Shown: positions 53,308 to 62,034 of the stretch, one piece after another
How the letters are laid out: every line of letters starts with the position of its first letter
Position numbering within the stretch: position 1 is the stretch's first letter
Assembly (NCBI RefSeq): GCF_025149785.1
Contig: NZ_CP102277.1
Coordinates: 1,612,001-1,676,000, forward strand
Reading direction: 5' to 3'
Length of the DNA stretch: 64,000 bases
DNA from: Coprococcus comes ATCC 27758
GTDB taxonomy: Bacteria > Bacillota > Clostridia > Lachnospirales > Lachnospiraceae
The notes under the pieces: model-generated
Databases searched by the model: none
Told to the model about the DNA's origin: nothing
The model's input: only the letters and a program-made list of their open reading frames with translations
Translations under genes and position numbers: made by a program

Positions 53308-53324
53308 AAAAGAGAGGTGTGCTT

Positions 53325-53441
53325 ATGGACTTGACTATTTTGGTAGTAGGATTGATATTGGGCGTTGGTATTCCTTTAAGAAATAAGGCAATCAAAAAGC
53401 GTAGAGAAAATATGAAAGAGAAAGGAAATGAGGAAAAATGA
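53325..53441 (+). CDS. Short membrane peptide
   Basis: The 38-residue frame has one hydrophobic helix (LTILVVGLILGVGIP) and a basic tail. RBS AGAGAGGTGTGCTT lies ahead, and it has a 4-bp overlap with the next gene (ATGA). Codon pattern and coupling support translation. Function unknown. Confidence 0.5.
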   Translation: MDLTILVVGLILGVGIPLRNKAIKKRRENMKEKGNEEK

Positions 53442-53629
53442 AAAAATATGAATATTTAGAAATTGATTATACTGCGAAAGGTGTTGTGTTCCTTTGCACC
53501 GATAAACATAAGGAAGTTATAAATAGCTATGCAGAAAATGGGTATCGCTATGTTGGTTTTATACCTACAGAAATTGACGCAAAAGGTTGTATGCGAAAGA
53601 TTGATTTAATTTTTGAAAAAGAAGATTAA
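53438..53629 (+). CDS. DUF4177-like small protein
   Basis: The 63-residue protein has the pattern of DUF4177: [11 protein letters not shown], then [16 protein letters not shown] and a closing KIDLIFEKE strand. It overlaps the previous frame by 4 bp and belongs to the ABC operon. No role is known for the domain. Confidence 0.75.
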   Translation: MKKYEYLEIDYTAKGVVFLCTDKHKEVINSYAENGYRYVGFIPTEIDAKGCMRKIDLIFEKED

Positions 53630-53652
53630 CTCATTTTAGGGAGTTGGTTCGA

Positions 53653-53883
53653 ATGATAGGGTTAAAAAAACGAGATATTAAAAAAGCATTAAAGGCTGGT
53701 GCAAAGGCTGGCGGTATGTCATTAGCTGATGTACGGGAAAATATTGAAGCAACGATTGATGAAGCTATGAATAGCACCGACCCAGAGGTGCAGGCAAATT
53801 TCAAAAAGTATTTTGGGAATAAACGCCCTACACCAGAAGAATATATTTATATCATTACAAAAAAGACAAAGGTAAAATTATAA
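53653..53883 (+). CDS. Small Spo0A C-terminal-like protein
   Basis: The 76-residue protein reads [20 protein letters not shown] and [20 protein letters not shown], then [10 protein letters not shown]. This resembles small proteins annotated as Spo0A C-terminal domain-containing, often found next to resistance-type ABC operons. I start at ATG 53653; TTG 53644 is less likely. Assignment from memory. Confidence 0.6.
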   Translation: MIGLKKRDIKKALKAGAKAGGMSLADVRENIEATIDEAMNSTDPEVQANFKKYFGNKRPTPEEYIYIITKKTKVKL

Positions 53884-53893
53884 TAAAAGGGTC

Positions 53894-54220
53894 GTGGAAA
53901 TGCTTCACAAAATTGTGATCTGCATTATCACGGCTCTTTTACTCTCTGTTTACTTTCAAAACTGTAAGTGTACAAATATATTGCTTGTGATTGAAGATAA
54001 TGGTTGTGGAATAAAAGCGTCTGATTTATCCCGTGTATTTGAAAAAGGTTTTACGGGTTCAAATAGAAACAAGGCAAATGCAACGGGTATGGGACTGTAT
54101 CTATCGAAAAAATTATGCGATAGGTTGGGCTTGAAATTGGATATTGCTTCTACGGAAAAAGAATATACAAGACTGACCATTACATTTCCAAAAGGAACTG
54201 TTCATAATTTTTCAGAGTAA
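53894..54220 (+). pseudogene. Sensor kinase, C-terminal ATPase fragment
   Basis: From about 53975 the frame reads LLVIEDNGCGIKASDL, RVFEKGFTGSN and GMGLYLSKKLCDRLGLKLDI: the last part of a HATPase domain of a BceS-like kinase. The first 25 residues are a hydrophobic stretch from unrelated DNA. The dimerisation domain and N box are absent. It is a remnant of a two-component cargo module; the left element keeps the response-regulator start. Confidence 0.68.
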
Positions 54221-54351
54221 TTTGAAAACCATGCCAACATTGATACGGTGCTTTAAGGGGGCTTGCATTATGGAAAGCTTTAAGTACAATTCTTTGCAAT
54301 CAAATTCCACCTAATAGCACACTATTAAAAATTGAATATGTTTTAGCTTTA

Positions 54352-54390
54352 AAGGCTCGTACAGACTATATGTTTTGTGCGGGCTTTTTT
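54352..54390 (+). terminator. Terminator in the gap after the cargo operon
   Basis: GCTCGTAC and GTGCGGGC pair with two G-U pairs, followed by TTTTTT. The rest of 54221-54513 shows no gene. Confidence 0.55.
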
Positions 54391-54513
54391 CATACCCGAA
54401 AAAAATTTAAAAATTTTTCAAAAGAGGTCATTAAATCACACCTTTCATTCCCTATATGGTGCGGAAAGAGGGATAAACACTTTTCAAATCATAGTGGAAA
54501 GGGGGTGAGATTG

Positions 54514-54831
54514 ATGAAACCGTCTGACTTCCAGAAAACAGTTCAATGTCGCTTTGAAAGTTGTTTGAAGAAAGTTGTCCGTCATATTGTAAAGGACTAC
54601 CAACAAGGATTGAAACGACGAAAAGATAAAGAAATTCCATTCTGTGAACTTCCAGAAATTTTCGTTGAAAATTTTGCTGTGTGGGCTGACTACGAAACAG
54701 ATTATACAATCTTTTCAGTATACGGCAATGTCTATATTGTTGTAGATATGGAGTTAAAGGGACTTATCCGAGAAGCACTTATCAAAATGATTTTAGGGTT
54801 TGATATTGCCTTAGAAATCGAAGAAGAATAA
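54514..54831 (+). CDS. Orf7-type sigma-like protein lacking the C-terminal HTH
   Basis: The 105-residue protein begins MKPSDFQKTVQCRFESCLKK, like the Orf7 regulator of Tn916, and keeps FAVWADYETDYTIFSVYG and YIVVDMEL. In Orf7 a sigma-region-4 HTH follows; here it is replaced by GLIREALIKMILGFDIALEI. The frame from 54370 is longer but the RBS (GGGGGTGAGATTG) supports 54514. It may be a deletion derivative or a variant regulator of excision. Confidence 0.6.
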   Translation: MKPSDFQKTVQCRFESCLKKVVRHIVKDYQQGLKRRKDKEIPFCELPEIFVENFAVWADYETDYTIFSVYGNVYIVVDMELKGLIREALIKMILGFDIALEIEEE

Positions 54832-54935
54832 GCAGTTTTTAGCAGAGCATGGTTTAATGTCCCCCTCTTTCCTGCTCTGCCCTGCTTTTACATGAAAGCA
54901 ACACGCTTTCGCCACAGCTCTTTGACAACTGAATA

Positions 54936-55164
54936 AAGCAGACAGATACGTTTGTGAGATAGCGAGCCACGGGGACTGTACGCCACGACCTTTCCAAAAG
55001 AAAGCGAGCGACCCACGCAGTGATCCGAGAGCGACTGTTGGAAAAGTCGTTTTGCCATGACCTATCCTCACAGAATAATGATACGTCCGCATGGTGCGGT
55101 TCTGCCCACAAGAATGGGAATAGTTGAGATACTAATGGAGCTTTCCAAAGCCGTCTGTCTGCTT
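54936..55164 (+). ncRNA. Candidate structured RNA upstream of xis
   Basis: Three nested complementary pairs lie in a gene-free region: AAGCAGACAG (54936-54945) with CTGTCTGCTT (55155-55164); TGTGAGATAG (54953-54962) with CTATCCTCACA (55062-55072, one bulge); and a 13-base pair set 54985-54997 with 55038-55050 (one G-U). Small hairpins CCGCA/TGCGG and CCCA/TGGG lie between. TTGACA at 54922 may be a -35, though the -10 is poor. This could be a regulatory RNA or a protein-binding DNA structure for excision. Confidence 0.4.
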
Positions 55165-55202
55165 GTAAAAAAACAACACACAGTAAAGGGGGTGCATAGA
55201 TT

Positions 55203-55406
55203 ATGAACAATACTGATGTGCCTATCTGGGAAAAATATACGCTGACGATTGAAGAAGCGTCTAAATACTTCCGCATTGGCGAAAAAAAATTGCGTAAATT
55301 AGCCGAAGAAAATATTGACGCTGGCTGGGTTATCGTGAACGGTAATCGTATTCAGATTAAGCGAAAACAATTTGAAAAAATCATAGATACATTGGACGAA
55401 ATCTAA
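55203..55406 (+). CDS. xis: Excisionase (Tn916 Xis-type)
   Basis: The 67-residue winged-helix excisionase is very similar to Tn916 Xis: [32 protein letters not shown] and [18 protein letters not shown]. It directs the integrase to excise the element. RBS AAAGGGGGTGCATAGATT. It lies 78 bp before int. Confidence 0.93.
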   Translation: MNNTDVPIWEKYTLTIEEASKYFRIGEKKLRKLAEENIDAGWVIVNGNRIQIKRKQFEKIIDTLDEI

Positions 55407-55484
55407 TGTCATTGAGCCGTAGATATGGTATAATAAAGTATAGCGTATCACGGCTCATTCCATGACGGAAAGGAGCTTTACACT

Positions 55485-56675
55485 ATGTCTAATGTAAAAC
55501 GAAAAGACAGTAAAAATCGCAATTTGCGTAATGGAGAGAGCCAGCGAAAAGACGGAAGATACGTTTATAAATATACCGATATATACGGAAAGCCACAATT
55601 TATCTATTCTTGGAAACTTGTACCGACAGACAAGACACCTGCTGGAAAGCGTGATGATATTTCATTGAGGGAAAAAGAAGCACAGATAAAAAAAGACCTT
55701 AACGACAGTATCGACACAGTCGGCGGTAAAATGACAGTCTGCCAGCTTTACGAGAAAAAGAACAGCCAAAGAAAGAACATCAAGAGGGCTACCGAAAAGG
55801 GACGACAGTATCTTATGAACGCTCTGAAAAATGACCCATTGGGTATGAGGGCGATTGATACTGTTAAGCAGTCGGACGCTAAAGAATGGGCTATCAGAAT
55901 GAGTGAAAAAGGATATGCCTATAAAACAATTGATAACTATAAGCGTTCCTTGAAAGCGTCATTTTACATGGCGATACAAGACGACTGTATCAGAAAGAAC
56001 CCATTTGAATTTAAGCTAAGTGATGTTCTGGAAGATGATACGGAGCAGAAAGTTATCCTTACACCAGAGCAGGAAGAACGCCTGCTTGCCTTTATGGAAA
56101 AGGATAAGATTTACAGCAAGTATTATGATGAGGTTGTGCTTCTGTTGGAAACGGGACTTCGTATTTCTGAATTTTGCGGACTGACGACGCATATTGATAT
56201 GCAGAACAAAATACTCAATATAGACCACCAGTTATTGAAAGACAGCGAAATCGGCTACTATATTGAAACGCCAAAAACCAAAAACGGAAAACGGGAACTT
56301 CCATTGACAGAACGGGCTTATCAAGCAATCCAAAGAATACTAAAGAACAGAGGAAAGGCACAACCGCTGATTGTAGGTGGTTACAGCAATTTCCTATTCT
56401 TAAACCGTGAGGGCTTGCCTAAGGTTGCAGGAAACTATGAGGGTATGGTGCGAGGGCTGATTAAGAAGTATAACAAATATCACACGGACAAGTTACCGAA
56501 CATCACACCACATTCATTCCGACATACTTATTGTACAAATATGGCAAACAGAGGAATGAACCCAAACACCCTGCAATATCTCATGGGACACGCCAACATA
56601 ACCATGACACTTGGCTATTACGCACACGGTACATTTCAATCTGCAAAAGCAGAACTGGAAAGACTGGCTTGTTAA
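55485..56675 (+). CDS. int: Tyrosine integrase (Tn916 Int-type)
   Basis: The 396-residue integrase has an N-terminal arm-binding domain (about 1-75: GESQRKDGRYVYKYTDIYGK), a core-binding domain (85-175), and a catalytic domain with R in ETGLRISEFCG (about 226), K in the PKTKNGKRE loop, HSFRH (about 345-349), His in LMGHANITMT and Tyr in LGYYAHG (about 380). It inserts and excises the element at A/T-rich targets with short coupling sequences. RBS AAAGGAGC. Confidence 0.96.
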   Translation: MSNVKRKDSKNRNLRNGESQRKDGRYVYKYTDIYGKPQFIYSWKLVPTDKTPAGKRDDISLREKEAQIKKDLNDSIDTVGGKMTVCQLYEKKNSQRKNIKRATEKGRQYLMNALKNDPLGMRAIDTVKQSDAKEWAIRMSEKGYAYKTIDNYKRSLKASFYMAIQDDCIRKNPFEFKLSDVLEDDTEQKVILTPEQEERLLAFMEKDKIYSKYYDEVVLLLETGLRISEFCGLTTHIDMQNKILNIDHQLLKDSEIGYYIETPKTKNGKRELPLTERAYQAIQRILKNRGKAQPLIVGGYSNFLFLNREGLPKVAGNYEGMVRGLIKKYNKYHTDKLPNITPHSFRHTYCTNMANRGMNPNTLQYLMGHANITMTLGYYAHGTFQSAKAELERLAC

Positions 56676-56689
56676 TATCGGAGCGTATA

Positions 56690-56709
56690 TTTACTACTCA
56701 TTTACTACT
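56690..56709 (+). repeat. Integrase arm-site repeats, right
   Basis: TTTACTACT occurs at 56690 and 56701, 11 bp apart, matching the left-end pair in sequence and spacing. The stretch 56676-56870 otherwise has no gene. Confidence 0.6.
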
Positions 56710-56824
56710 TTTGGTTGCATTTTCATGCTGGTAAATGCCAGCTTATGCAAGGTATCTTCCGAAAAGAAAATACCGATAAAGCCCTAAAATACGGGATATA
56801 TCGGCATTTACCAACTTATGAAAA

Positions 56825-56834
56825 GATAATCAGA
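56825..56834 (+). repeat. Right terminal repeat of right element
   Basis: GATAATCAGA, followed 11 bases later by TTTTT (56846-56850), mirrors the left end at 35207-35182. Confidence 0.65.
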
Positions 56835-56870
56835 AATTTAGTAAGTTTTTGTTTTAAAAAAGAGATTATT

Positions 56871-56955
56871 TTAAAGGCAAACCTGTTGAAAGGCAGGAGC
56901 GCAAAGCCAGAAGGGACTAAAGTCAGAAAGCTTGACCATGTCAGCCGGTTGCCAC
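56871..56955 (+). ncRNA. Cyclic-di-GMP-I (GEMM) riboswitch upstream of kinase
   Basis: GGCAAACC (56876-56883) pairs with GGTTGCC (56947-56953). The P2 hairpin CCTGTTGAAAGGCAGG has a GAAA loop, GCGCAAAGCC (56899-56908) is the conserved core, and ATGTCAGCCGGTTGCC closes the motif. The aptamer is complete. It lies about 20 bp outside the element end and about 235 bp before the kinase gene, with a terminator in between. Confidence 0.88.
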
Positions 56956-57055
56956 TGTTTCCATATCATCATAATATATGGAAAAGATGTTTGAACAGAA
57001 GAGATTCCGATACCTTTTATACTATATAGATGTGTGATTTTAGAGAAATATAGTA

Positions 57056-57089
57056 GGGACACTGACAGATTTTGGCAAGTGTCCTTTTT
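57056..57089 (+). terminator. Terminator between riboswitch and kinase
   Basis: GGACACT and AGTGTCC arms (57057-57063, 57078-57084) followed by TTTTT. It could be the expression platform of the riboswitch, although 100 bp away. Confidence 0.6.
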
Positions 57090-57189
57090 GCATGCAAAAA
57101 TGGGTAACAAAACTGGCAGGGACAGGTTCTCTGTATACAAATAAAAGCAGGATGAAGAAGGCATAAGACGAAGAGAGGACTTTTATAAG

Positions 57190-59691
57190 ATGAAAAATTA
57201 TGAAGACAAAATATATTCATTAGGTGAGACTGTAACGGGGCAGACACAGACCATGTCACAGGCCGTACAGAAAACACTGGAAAATAATGGCGGGGTAGGT
57301 ATAATGACAGGATCTTATGACCAAAACCTGTCTATTTTGTCTGTGAATAATCTGCTGTTGCATAGTACAGGATATACATTCGATACTTTCATGGAACAGA
57401 CAAAAGGCTCATTGAGAAACTTCTTTTATGACGAGGAAGATAGACTGGAGCGAAACCGTTTTTTGCAGCTTCACGGAACAGGGGAAGCACAGATCCTTGT
57501 AGCAGACGGTACAGTGAAAAATGTACGGCTTTGTAAAGAGGATGCGACAGATGAGGCGGGCAGACAGATCTGGGTTATGTCCGTACAGGTCAACTGGGAT
57601 CATGTAAATTTGACACTGCTCAATGAGGCTATCTATTCCGGCTTCTGGTATTTTGACTGTGACGAAAACAGTGAGATTGTGAATGCAAACTGGAGTCATG
57701 AATTCCGAAAAATGCTTGGCTATCATGACACTCTGGACTTTCCGAATAAACTGGAATCCTGGTCAAATCTTCTGCATCCACAGGATAAAGAAAGAGTAAT
57801 GATGCAGCTTCAGGCGGCAATTAAGGATAAGACAAACCAGATAAAATACCAGGTAGAGTATCGTATGAGAATGAAGGATAATCAATACCAGTGGTTTCGG
57901 GCATCGGCAGAAGTAATACGCCGTCTGGATGGTTCTGCCAGCAGGATTGCCGGGATTTTTATTAATATTGATGGGGAGAAAAAAGAAATCATGCAGGCAC
58001 AAAAATCTGCTGCTTTCCACCGGGCTTTTACGAAAGCAGATTTGTGCGAGTATTATGTGAATCTGGAAGCGAATACTTTTGATACCTTTAAGGTTGAACC
58101 GTCCCTGATGACCGTCTTTGAACAGAGTCATACGTGGGATGAATTGATTCGGCATTTTGTGGATTCCTATGTTGTGGAGACAGATAAGAAGGCGGTATCC
58201 TCTTTTTACGACCGTGGTTATATTGCAGAAAGGCTGAAGGGTCTGGAAACCGAATTGGCTTTAGAGTGCCGTATTACTCTGAATGGAAAAGAACGATGGG
58301 TCCGCAATGTGGTCATACGTGGCGAAATAGAGGATTCAGAATATGCCATGATCTTTCTGCGAGATATCACAGAGGCAAAGGTAGAGAGCGCACGGCATCT
58401 GCAGATGGCAGCGGATAATGCTTCCATGGAGCAGCTGATTCAGAGTATTGTGCGTCTGGTTGACCGCTTTGTTGTCTGTGATCTGGAAAATGACAGATAT
58501 GAATTCTACAATCTGAATGGACAGATGATATATAAACCTCTGGGATTTTATCATGATTTTCAGATGCAGGTTCTTGAAAAATATAAGACACTGGAACCAT
58601 TGGAAGCTATAGATATCCTGATAGCCCCGGATAATATTCGGAAAAAACTGAAAAGTGAAAATGATATTTATAAGTTTGAGTATTGCAGCCTGGATGAAAA
58701 GACTTATAAAATCGCTTCTTATATTCCCTTGGAATGGAAGAATGGAAAGCTGGAAAAGGTATTGCTGGCATCCATGGATGTGACACAGGAAAAGAAAGCA
58801 GAGATTGAATCCCGTCAGGCACTGAAAGAAGCTTACCGGTCCGCAGAAAATGCAAATCGTGCGAAAACGGAATTCCTTTCCAATATGTCCCATGATATCC
58901 GGACACCAATGAATGCGATTGTGGGTCTGACAGCAATTGCAGGAGCAAATGTTGAGAGCCAGGACAGAGTCATTGAATGCCTCAGCAAGATCACAGAATC
59001 AAGCCGCCATCTGCTGGGGCTGATCAATGAAGTATTGGATATGGCACGTATTGAAAGTGGAAAAATGACACTGGCACAGGAAGATTTCAATCTGTCAGAG
59101 CTGGTAGATAATCTTATTACACTTACGAAACCGGTGCTTGATGAACATAAACATAATTTTGATATACACATCAATCATATTGAACATGAGGCTGTCTGTG
59201 GTGACAGCTTGAGGATTCAGCAGGTATTTTTGAATCTGATGAGTAATGCGATCAAGTATACACCGGATGGTGGAAATATTACTTTTTCGATAGAGGAAAA
59301 ACCCAATGGATTTTCAGAACTTGGATGCTATGAATTTACAATTGAGGATAATGGAATCGGTATGTCACCGGAATTCCAGAAAATCATGTTTGATCCTTTC
59401 AGCCGTGCAGATGACCAACGGACAACCAGAGTTCAGGGAACCGGTCTTGGAATGGCAATCAGCAGAAATATTGTGAACCTGATGAATGGCACTATTAAAG
59501 TGGACAGTACCTTACATAAGGGAACTAAAATCACAGTAACAATTTATCTGGAGCTTCAGGAACAAGAAAAAGAACAGGACAAAAATCTGATGAATCTGCC
59601 GGTTCTGGTAGTGGATGATGATAAGACATGCTGTGAAAGTACAGTTGCCACACTGAAGGAAATCGGTATTATACACTCAAAAGCTTCATAG
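57190..59691 (+). CDS. Hybrid histidine kinase with PAS-like sensors, receiver cut
   Basis: The 833-residue, mainly cytoplasmic kinase has N-terminal PAS-like modules (about 30-270, including YSGFWYFDCDENSEIV and a PAC-like WFRASAEVIRRLDGS), further sensor segments, HisKA with phospho-His in FLSNMSHDIRTPMNAIVG (about 560-577) and a complete HATPase (EFTIEDNGIGMS, GTGLGMAISRNIV). The receiver begins LPVLVVDDDKTCCESTV but breaks after about 25 residues at the join with the PolC-like gene. It lies downstream of a cyclic-di-GMP riboswitch. Kinase activity may persist without the receiver. Confidence 0.88.
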   Translation: MKNYEDKIYSLGETVTGQTQTMSQAVQKTLENNGGVGIMTGSYDQNLSILSVNNLLLHSTGYTFDTFMEQTKGSLRNFFYDEEDRLERNRFLQLHGTGEAQILVADGTVKNVRLCKEDATDEAGRQIWVMSVQVNWDHVNLTLLNEAIYSGFWYFDCDENSEIVNANWSHEFRKMLGYHDTLDFPNKLESWSNLLHPQDKERVMMQLQAAIKDKTNQIKYQVEYRMRMKDNQYQWFRASAEVIRRLDGSASRIAGIFINIDGEKKEIMQAQKSAAFHRAFTKADLCEYYVNLEANTFDTFKVEPSLMTVFEQSHTWDELIRHFVDSYVVETDKKAVSSFYDRGYIAERLKGLETELALECRITLNGKERWVRNVVIRGEIEDSEYAMIFLRDITEAKVESARHLQMAADNASMEQLIQSIVRLVDRFVVCDLENDRYEFYNLNGQMIYKPLGFYHDFQMQVLEKYKTLEPLEAIDILIAPDNIRKKLKSENDIYKFEYCSLDEKTYKIASYIPLEWKNGKLEKVLLASMDVTQEKKAEIESRQALKEAYRSAENANRAKTEFLSNMSHDIRTPMNAIVGLTAIAGANVESQDRVIECLSKITESSRHLLGLINEVLDMARIESGKMTLAQEDFNLSELVDNLITLTKPVLDEHKHNFDIHINHIEHEAVCGDSLRIQQVFLNLMSNAIKYTPDGGNITFSIEEKPNGFSELGCYEFTIEDNGIGMSPEFQKIMFDPFSRADDQRTTRVQGTGLGMAISRNIVNLMNGTIKVDSTLHKGTKITVTIYLELQEQEKEQDKNLMNLPVLVVDDDKTCCESTVATLKEIGIIHSKAS

Positions 59692-60788
59692 GCTTTAACA
59701 CAGTCAACTCCATTTTCAATCATATAATCATAAAAATCTTCCCGCGTGAAACATGGATATATTTTAAAGTCATTTGTTGTGGTCATTTCAATAAATTTAT
59801 CAACATCAAAATAACCCTGCTGCCCATTTTGCCATCTAAAAGTGCTGTGAATACCTGATTCTAAAGCCACCATATCCCGATACGTTTTCGGTTTTACTTT
59901 CTGAAAGAGCATTTGTAAATCTTTACTCGGAACTGCTGTGTTACATATATTGCTCCAGGTAATCTCTCTTAATTCTTTATTCCCAATTTCATTCGCGTAA
60001 ATGCCAGTTTGTCTCTGTAACTCAGTTAATTCATCCAAAATTTCTACAGTTAATAATCGAACAGGTTTGATTGCATGTTCCTGCAATTCCAAAATCCCTC
60101 CAGTAATACAAATATCTCCGTTTTCCAGATAAGAAATCAAATCTGTATAATCCTGAATTGTATTTCCGGAAGGCAAGACAGCATAACCAACCAAATCAAC
60201 ACCAATCATTCTTTCATCAAACTGTGTTGAATTAAACTGAAACATTCCCCATCGCACGACTTCCTGATCTGGATATATTTTCTCTAAAACTCTTCGTGCA
60301 AATGCCAGGAATTCAGAATTTACGTTATATTCAAATGAAATAGATTTTTTACCATCTATTCCCCAGACGGTTTCCAGAGACAGGTTGTATCCGTCTGCTC
60401 ACATTTTTGTATTACAACAAGGACATTTTCTGGAGGGAAGATCAATTCCAAATAAATGTGTATCTACTTTTTCATAATATCCACATTCCGTACAATAATA
60501 GTGCGTTGAAAGAGGATTAAACGAATGATTTCCGAGAAGATAACACAAAATTGAACCCGAAACAGTTCCACGCATATTCATAAGCGTATTACTCTTTTTT
60601 GCCTCTTCTGACAGGCAGCGGAAAATCTCAAAATCATCGATACAGTCTGAGTTTTCTAAAAACGTAAGTTCTTGTAAATAACGTTTCTGGATAGCTTCCG
60701 GCACTCCATTTGGATATTTTTCTACAAGTTTTTCCTGGCTGAATTTTTTTACATTTTCAAATGCATTTTGAATAACTGATAATTTCAT
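59670..60788 (-). pseudogene. Short PolC-like DNA polymerase III homolog, broken
   Basis: The minus frame from ATG 60788 (RBS GGAGG) reads YPNGVPEAIQKRYLQELTFL, THYYCTECGYYEKVDTHLFG, and a CPCCNTKM zinc-ribbon-like end, resembling the middle of PolC. An in-frame TGA at about 60402-60400 follows. The same frame continues with DGYNLSLETVWGIDGKK, then KVKPKTYRDMVALESGIHST and REDFYDYMIENGVD, all PolC-like, to about 59670. There it joins the kinase receiver DNA. The polymerase catalytic part is absent. Full PolC has about 1400 residues. Confidence 0.7.
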
Positions 60789-60886
60789 AAGCGACCTCCA
60801 ATTTATTTTTTAGATGTGGTCAGTATAACAAATTCGAAATACCTTTTATATTCCAATGGCTGTACCAAAAATAGCACAGCTATTAG

Positions 60887-60915
60887 TTGTTTTGAACAGA
60901 GAAAAAAGTTATAAT
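60887..60915 (+). promoter_or_regulatory. Promoter of WYL gene
   Basis: TTGTTT (60887-60892), 17-bp spacer, TATAAT (60910-60915). It is divergent to the PolC-like gene, whose start is about 100 bp away, so one region controls both. Confidence 0.5.
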
Positions 60916-60943
60916 ATAGAAAAGACAATCGGAGTGTAGAAGT

Positions 60944-61915
60944 ATGATAGCGTCAAAGGCAACCATTTTATGTTTATATGAGATTCTGAAAAAGTATACC
61001 GACGAATCCCATATTCTGTCAGCCGAAAAAATTCGCGAAAAATTAAAATCGATTTACGATGTTGATATGGAACGAAGAGCAATCTATCGAAATATAGAAG
61101 CATTACGCAGTATGGGAATTGAAATCGCCGGATATCAGGATAACCGGGAAGGATATTTTCTAATCGGCCGTGAATTTGAGCTTTCAGAAATAAGGCTTTT
61201 ATGTGATGCAGTTGCTGCTTCTGATATGATAAAAGAATCTTCCGGCAAAATAATTATAAAAAAGCTCCTTGAATCATAAAGTATTTTTCAAAGCAGAATG
61301 CTACAAAAAACTGTTTTCGTAAAATCAGAGAAGAAGATTCTAAGCAAACAGCTGTTTTATAACATCGATGCGTTAAATGTAGCAATCAATCAAGGATGTA
61401 AAGTAAGTGCAAAACTGCTGGAATACGGCGTTAATCAAGAATTAGAAGAAATCGCAAATGGCAATATTATCATTAGTCCATACGTTACTATTTGGGTCGA
61501 AGGGAATTACTATATTCTTGGAAAGAGGGAATATTCCGAAGAATTAGAACATTTTCGAATTGATCATTTGAAGGATATCACAATACTGGAAAGAGGAATT
61601 GACATGATCTTCGGCGGTTTAAATCCTAGTCAGTATGCCGAAAAAAAGATTTTTCAAAAAGATGAATCAAAAGCATCCTATGAAATAGAATGTGCTTTCG
61701 AATTACGGCAGGAAATTACGGAAACCTTCGGGAAGAATGCAACCGTATTAAAAAAGGATAAAGAAAATATTACAGTAAAAATTAATACAATACCATCCGT
61801 TATACATTCATGGGTAATGACTCACATCAATCAATGTGAAATTATTGGGCCTAAAAGTTTCCGGGACAAAATCCAAAATGAAATTATGGATGCGTATAGA
61901 AAATATTGTATGTAG
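60944..61915 (+). pseudogene. WYL-domain transcriptional regulator with internal stop
   Basis: The N-terminal HTH (ATILCLYEILKKYTDESHIL, RRAIYRNIEALRSMGIEIAG) and first helices end at TAA 61277-61279. The same frame continues without shift (SIFQSRMLQKTVFVKSEKK) through a WYL ligand domain (ISPYVTIWVEGNYYILGKRE) to the family's C-terminus at 61915. One base change (for example TTA to TAA) would explain the stop. Restart at ATG 61298 may give a DNA-binding-deficient piece. Confidence 0.85.
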
Positions 61916-62034
61916 TCCTGATATGTATAAAAATATACTTGATTAGTTTTCGAAAATACTTGATAATAGTACAACAATATGTTTTAGATCAGTAGATGAA
62001 ATTTTAAGCATTAATTATAGAATGAGGTGACCAA

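Larger units (their letters stand above)
35182..56850 (+). mobile_element. Right Tn916-family integrative conjugative element
   Basis: About 21.7 kb. Gene order follows Tn916: DUF961 pair, FtsK-type coupling ATPase, oriT, MobT relaxase, small membrane proteins, ArdA, TcpE, VirB4-like, VirB6-like, NlpC/P60, TcpC, sigma-like Orf7, xis, int. The ends share an outward sequence GATAATCAGA, then 11 bases, then TTTTT, and paired TTTACTACT arm repeats 11 bp apart. Boundaries are uncertain by about 10 bp because A/T tracts continue into the flanks. All transfer genes look intact. Confidence 0.9.

Noticed and set aside
60399-60404. Selenocysteine at the TGA in the PolC-like gene
   Set aside because: No SECIS-like hairpin is evident right after the TGA, and its neighbours (WYL gene, kinase) are also broken; a nonsense mutation is simpler.
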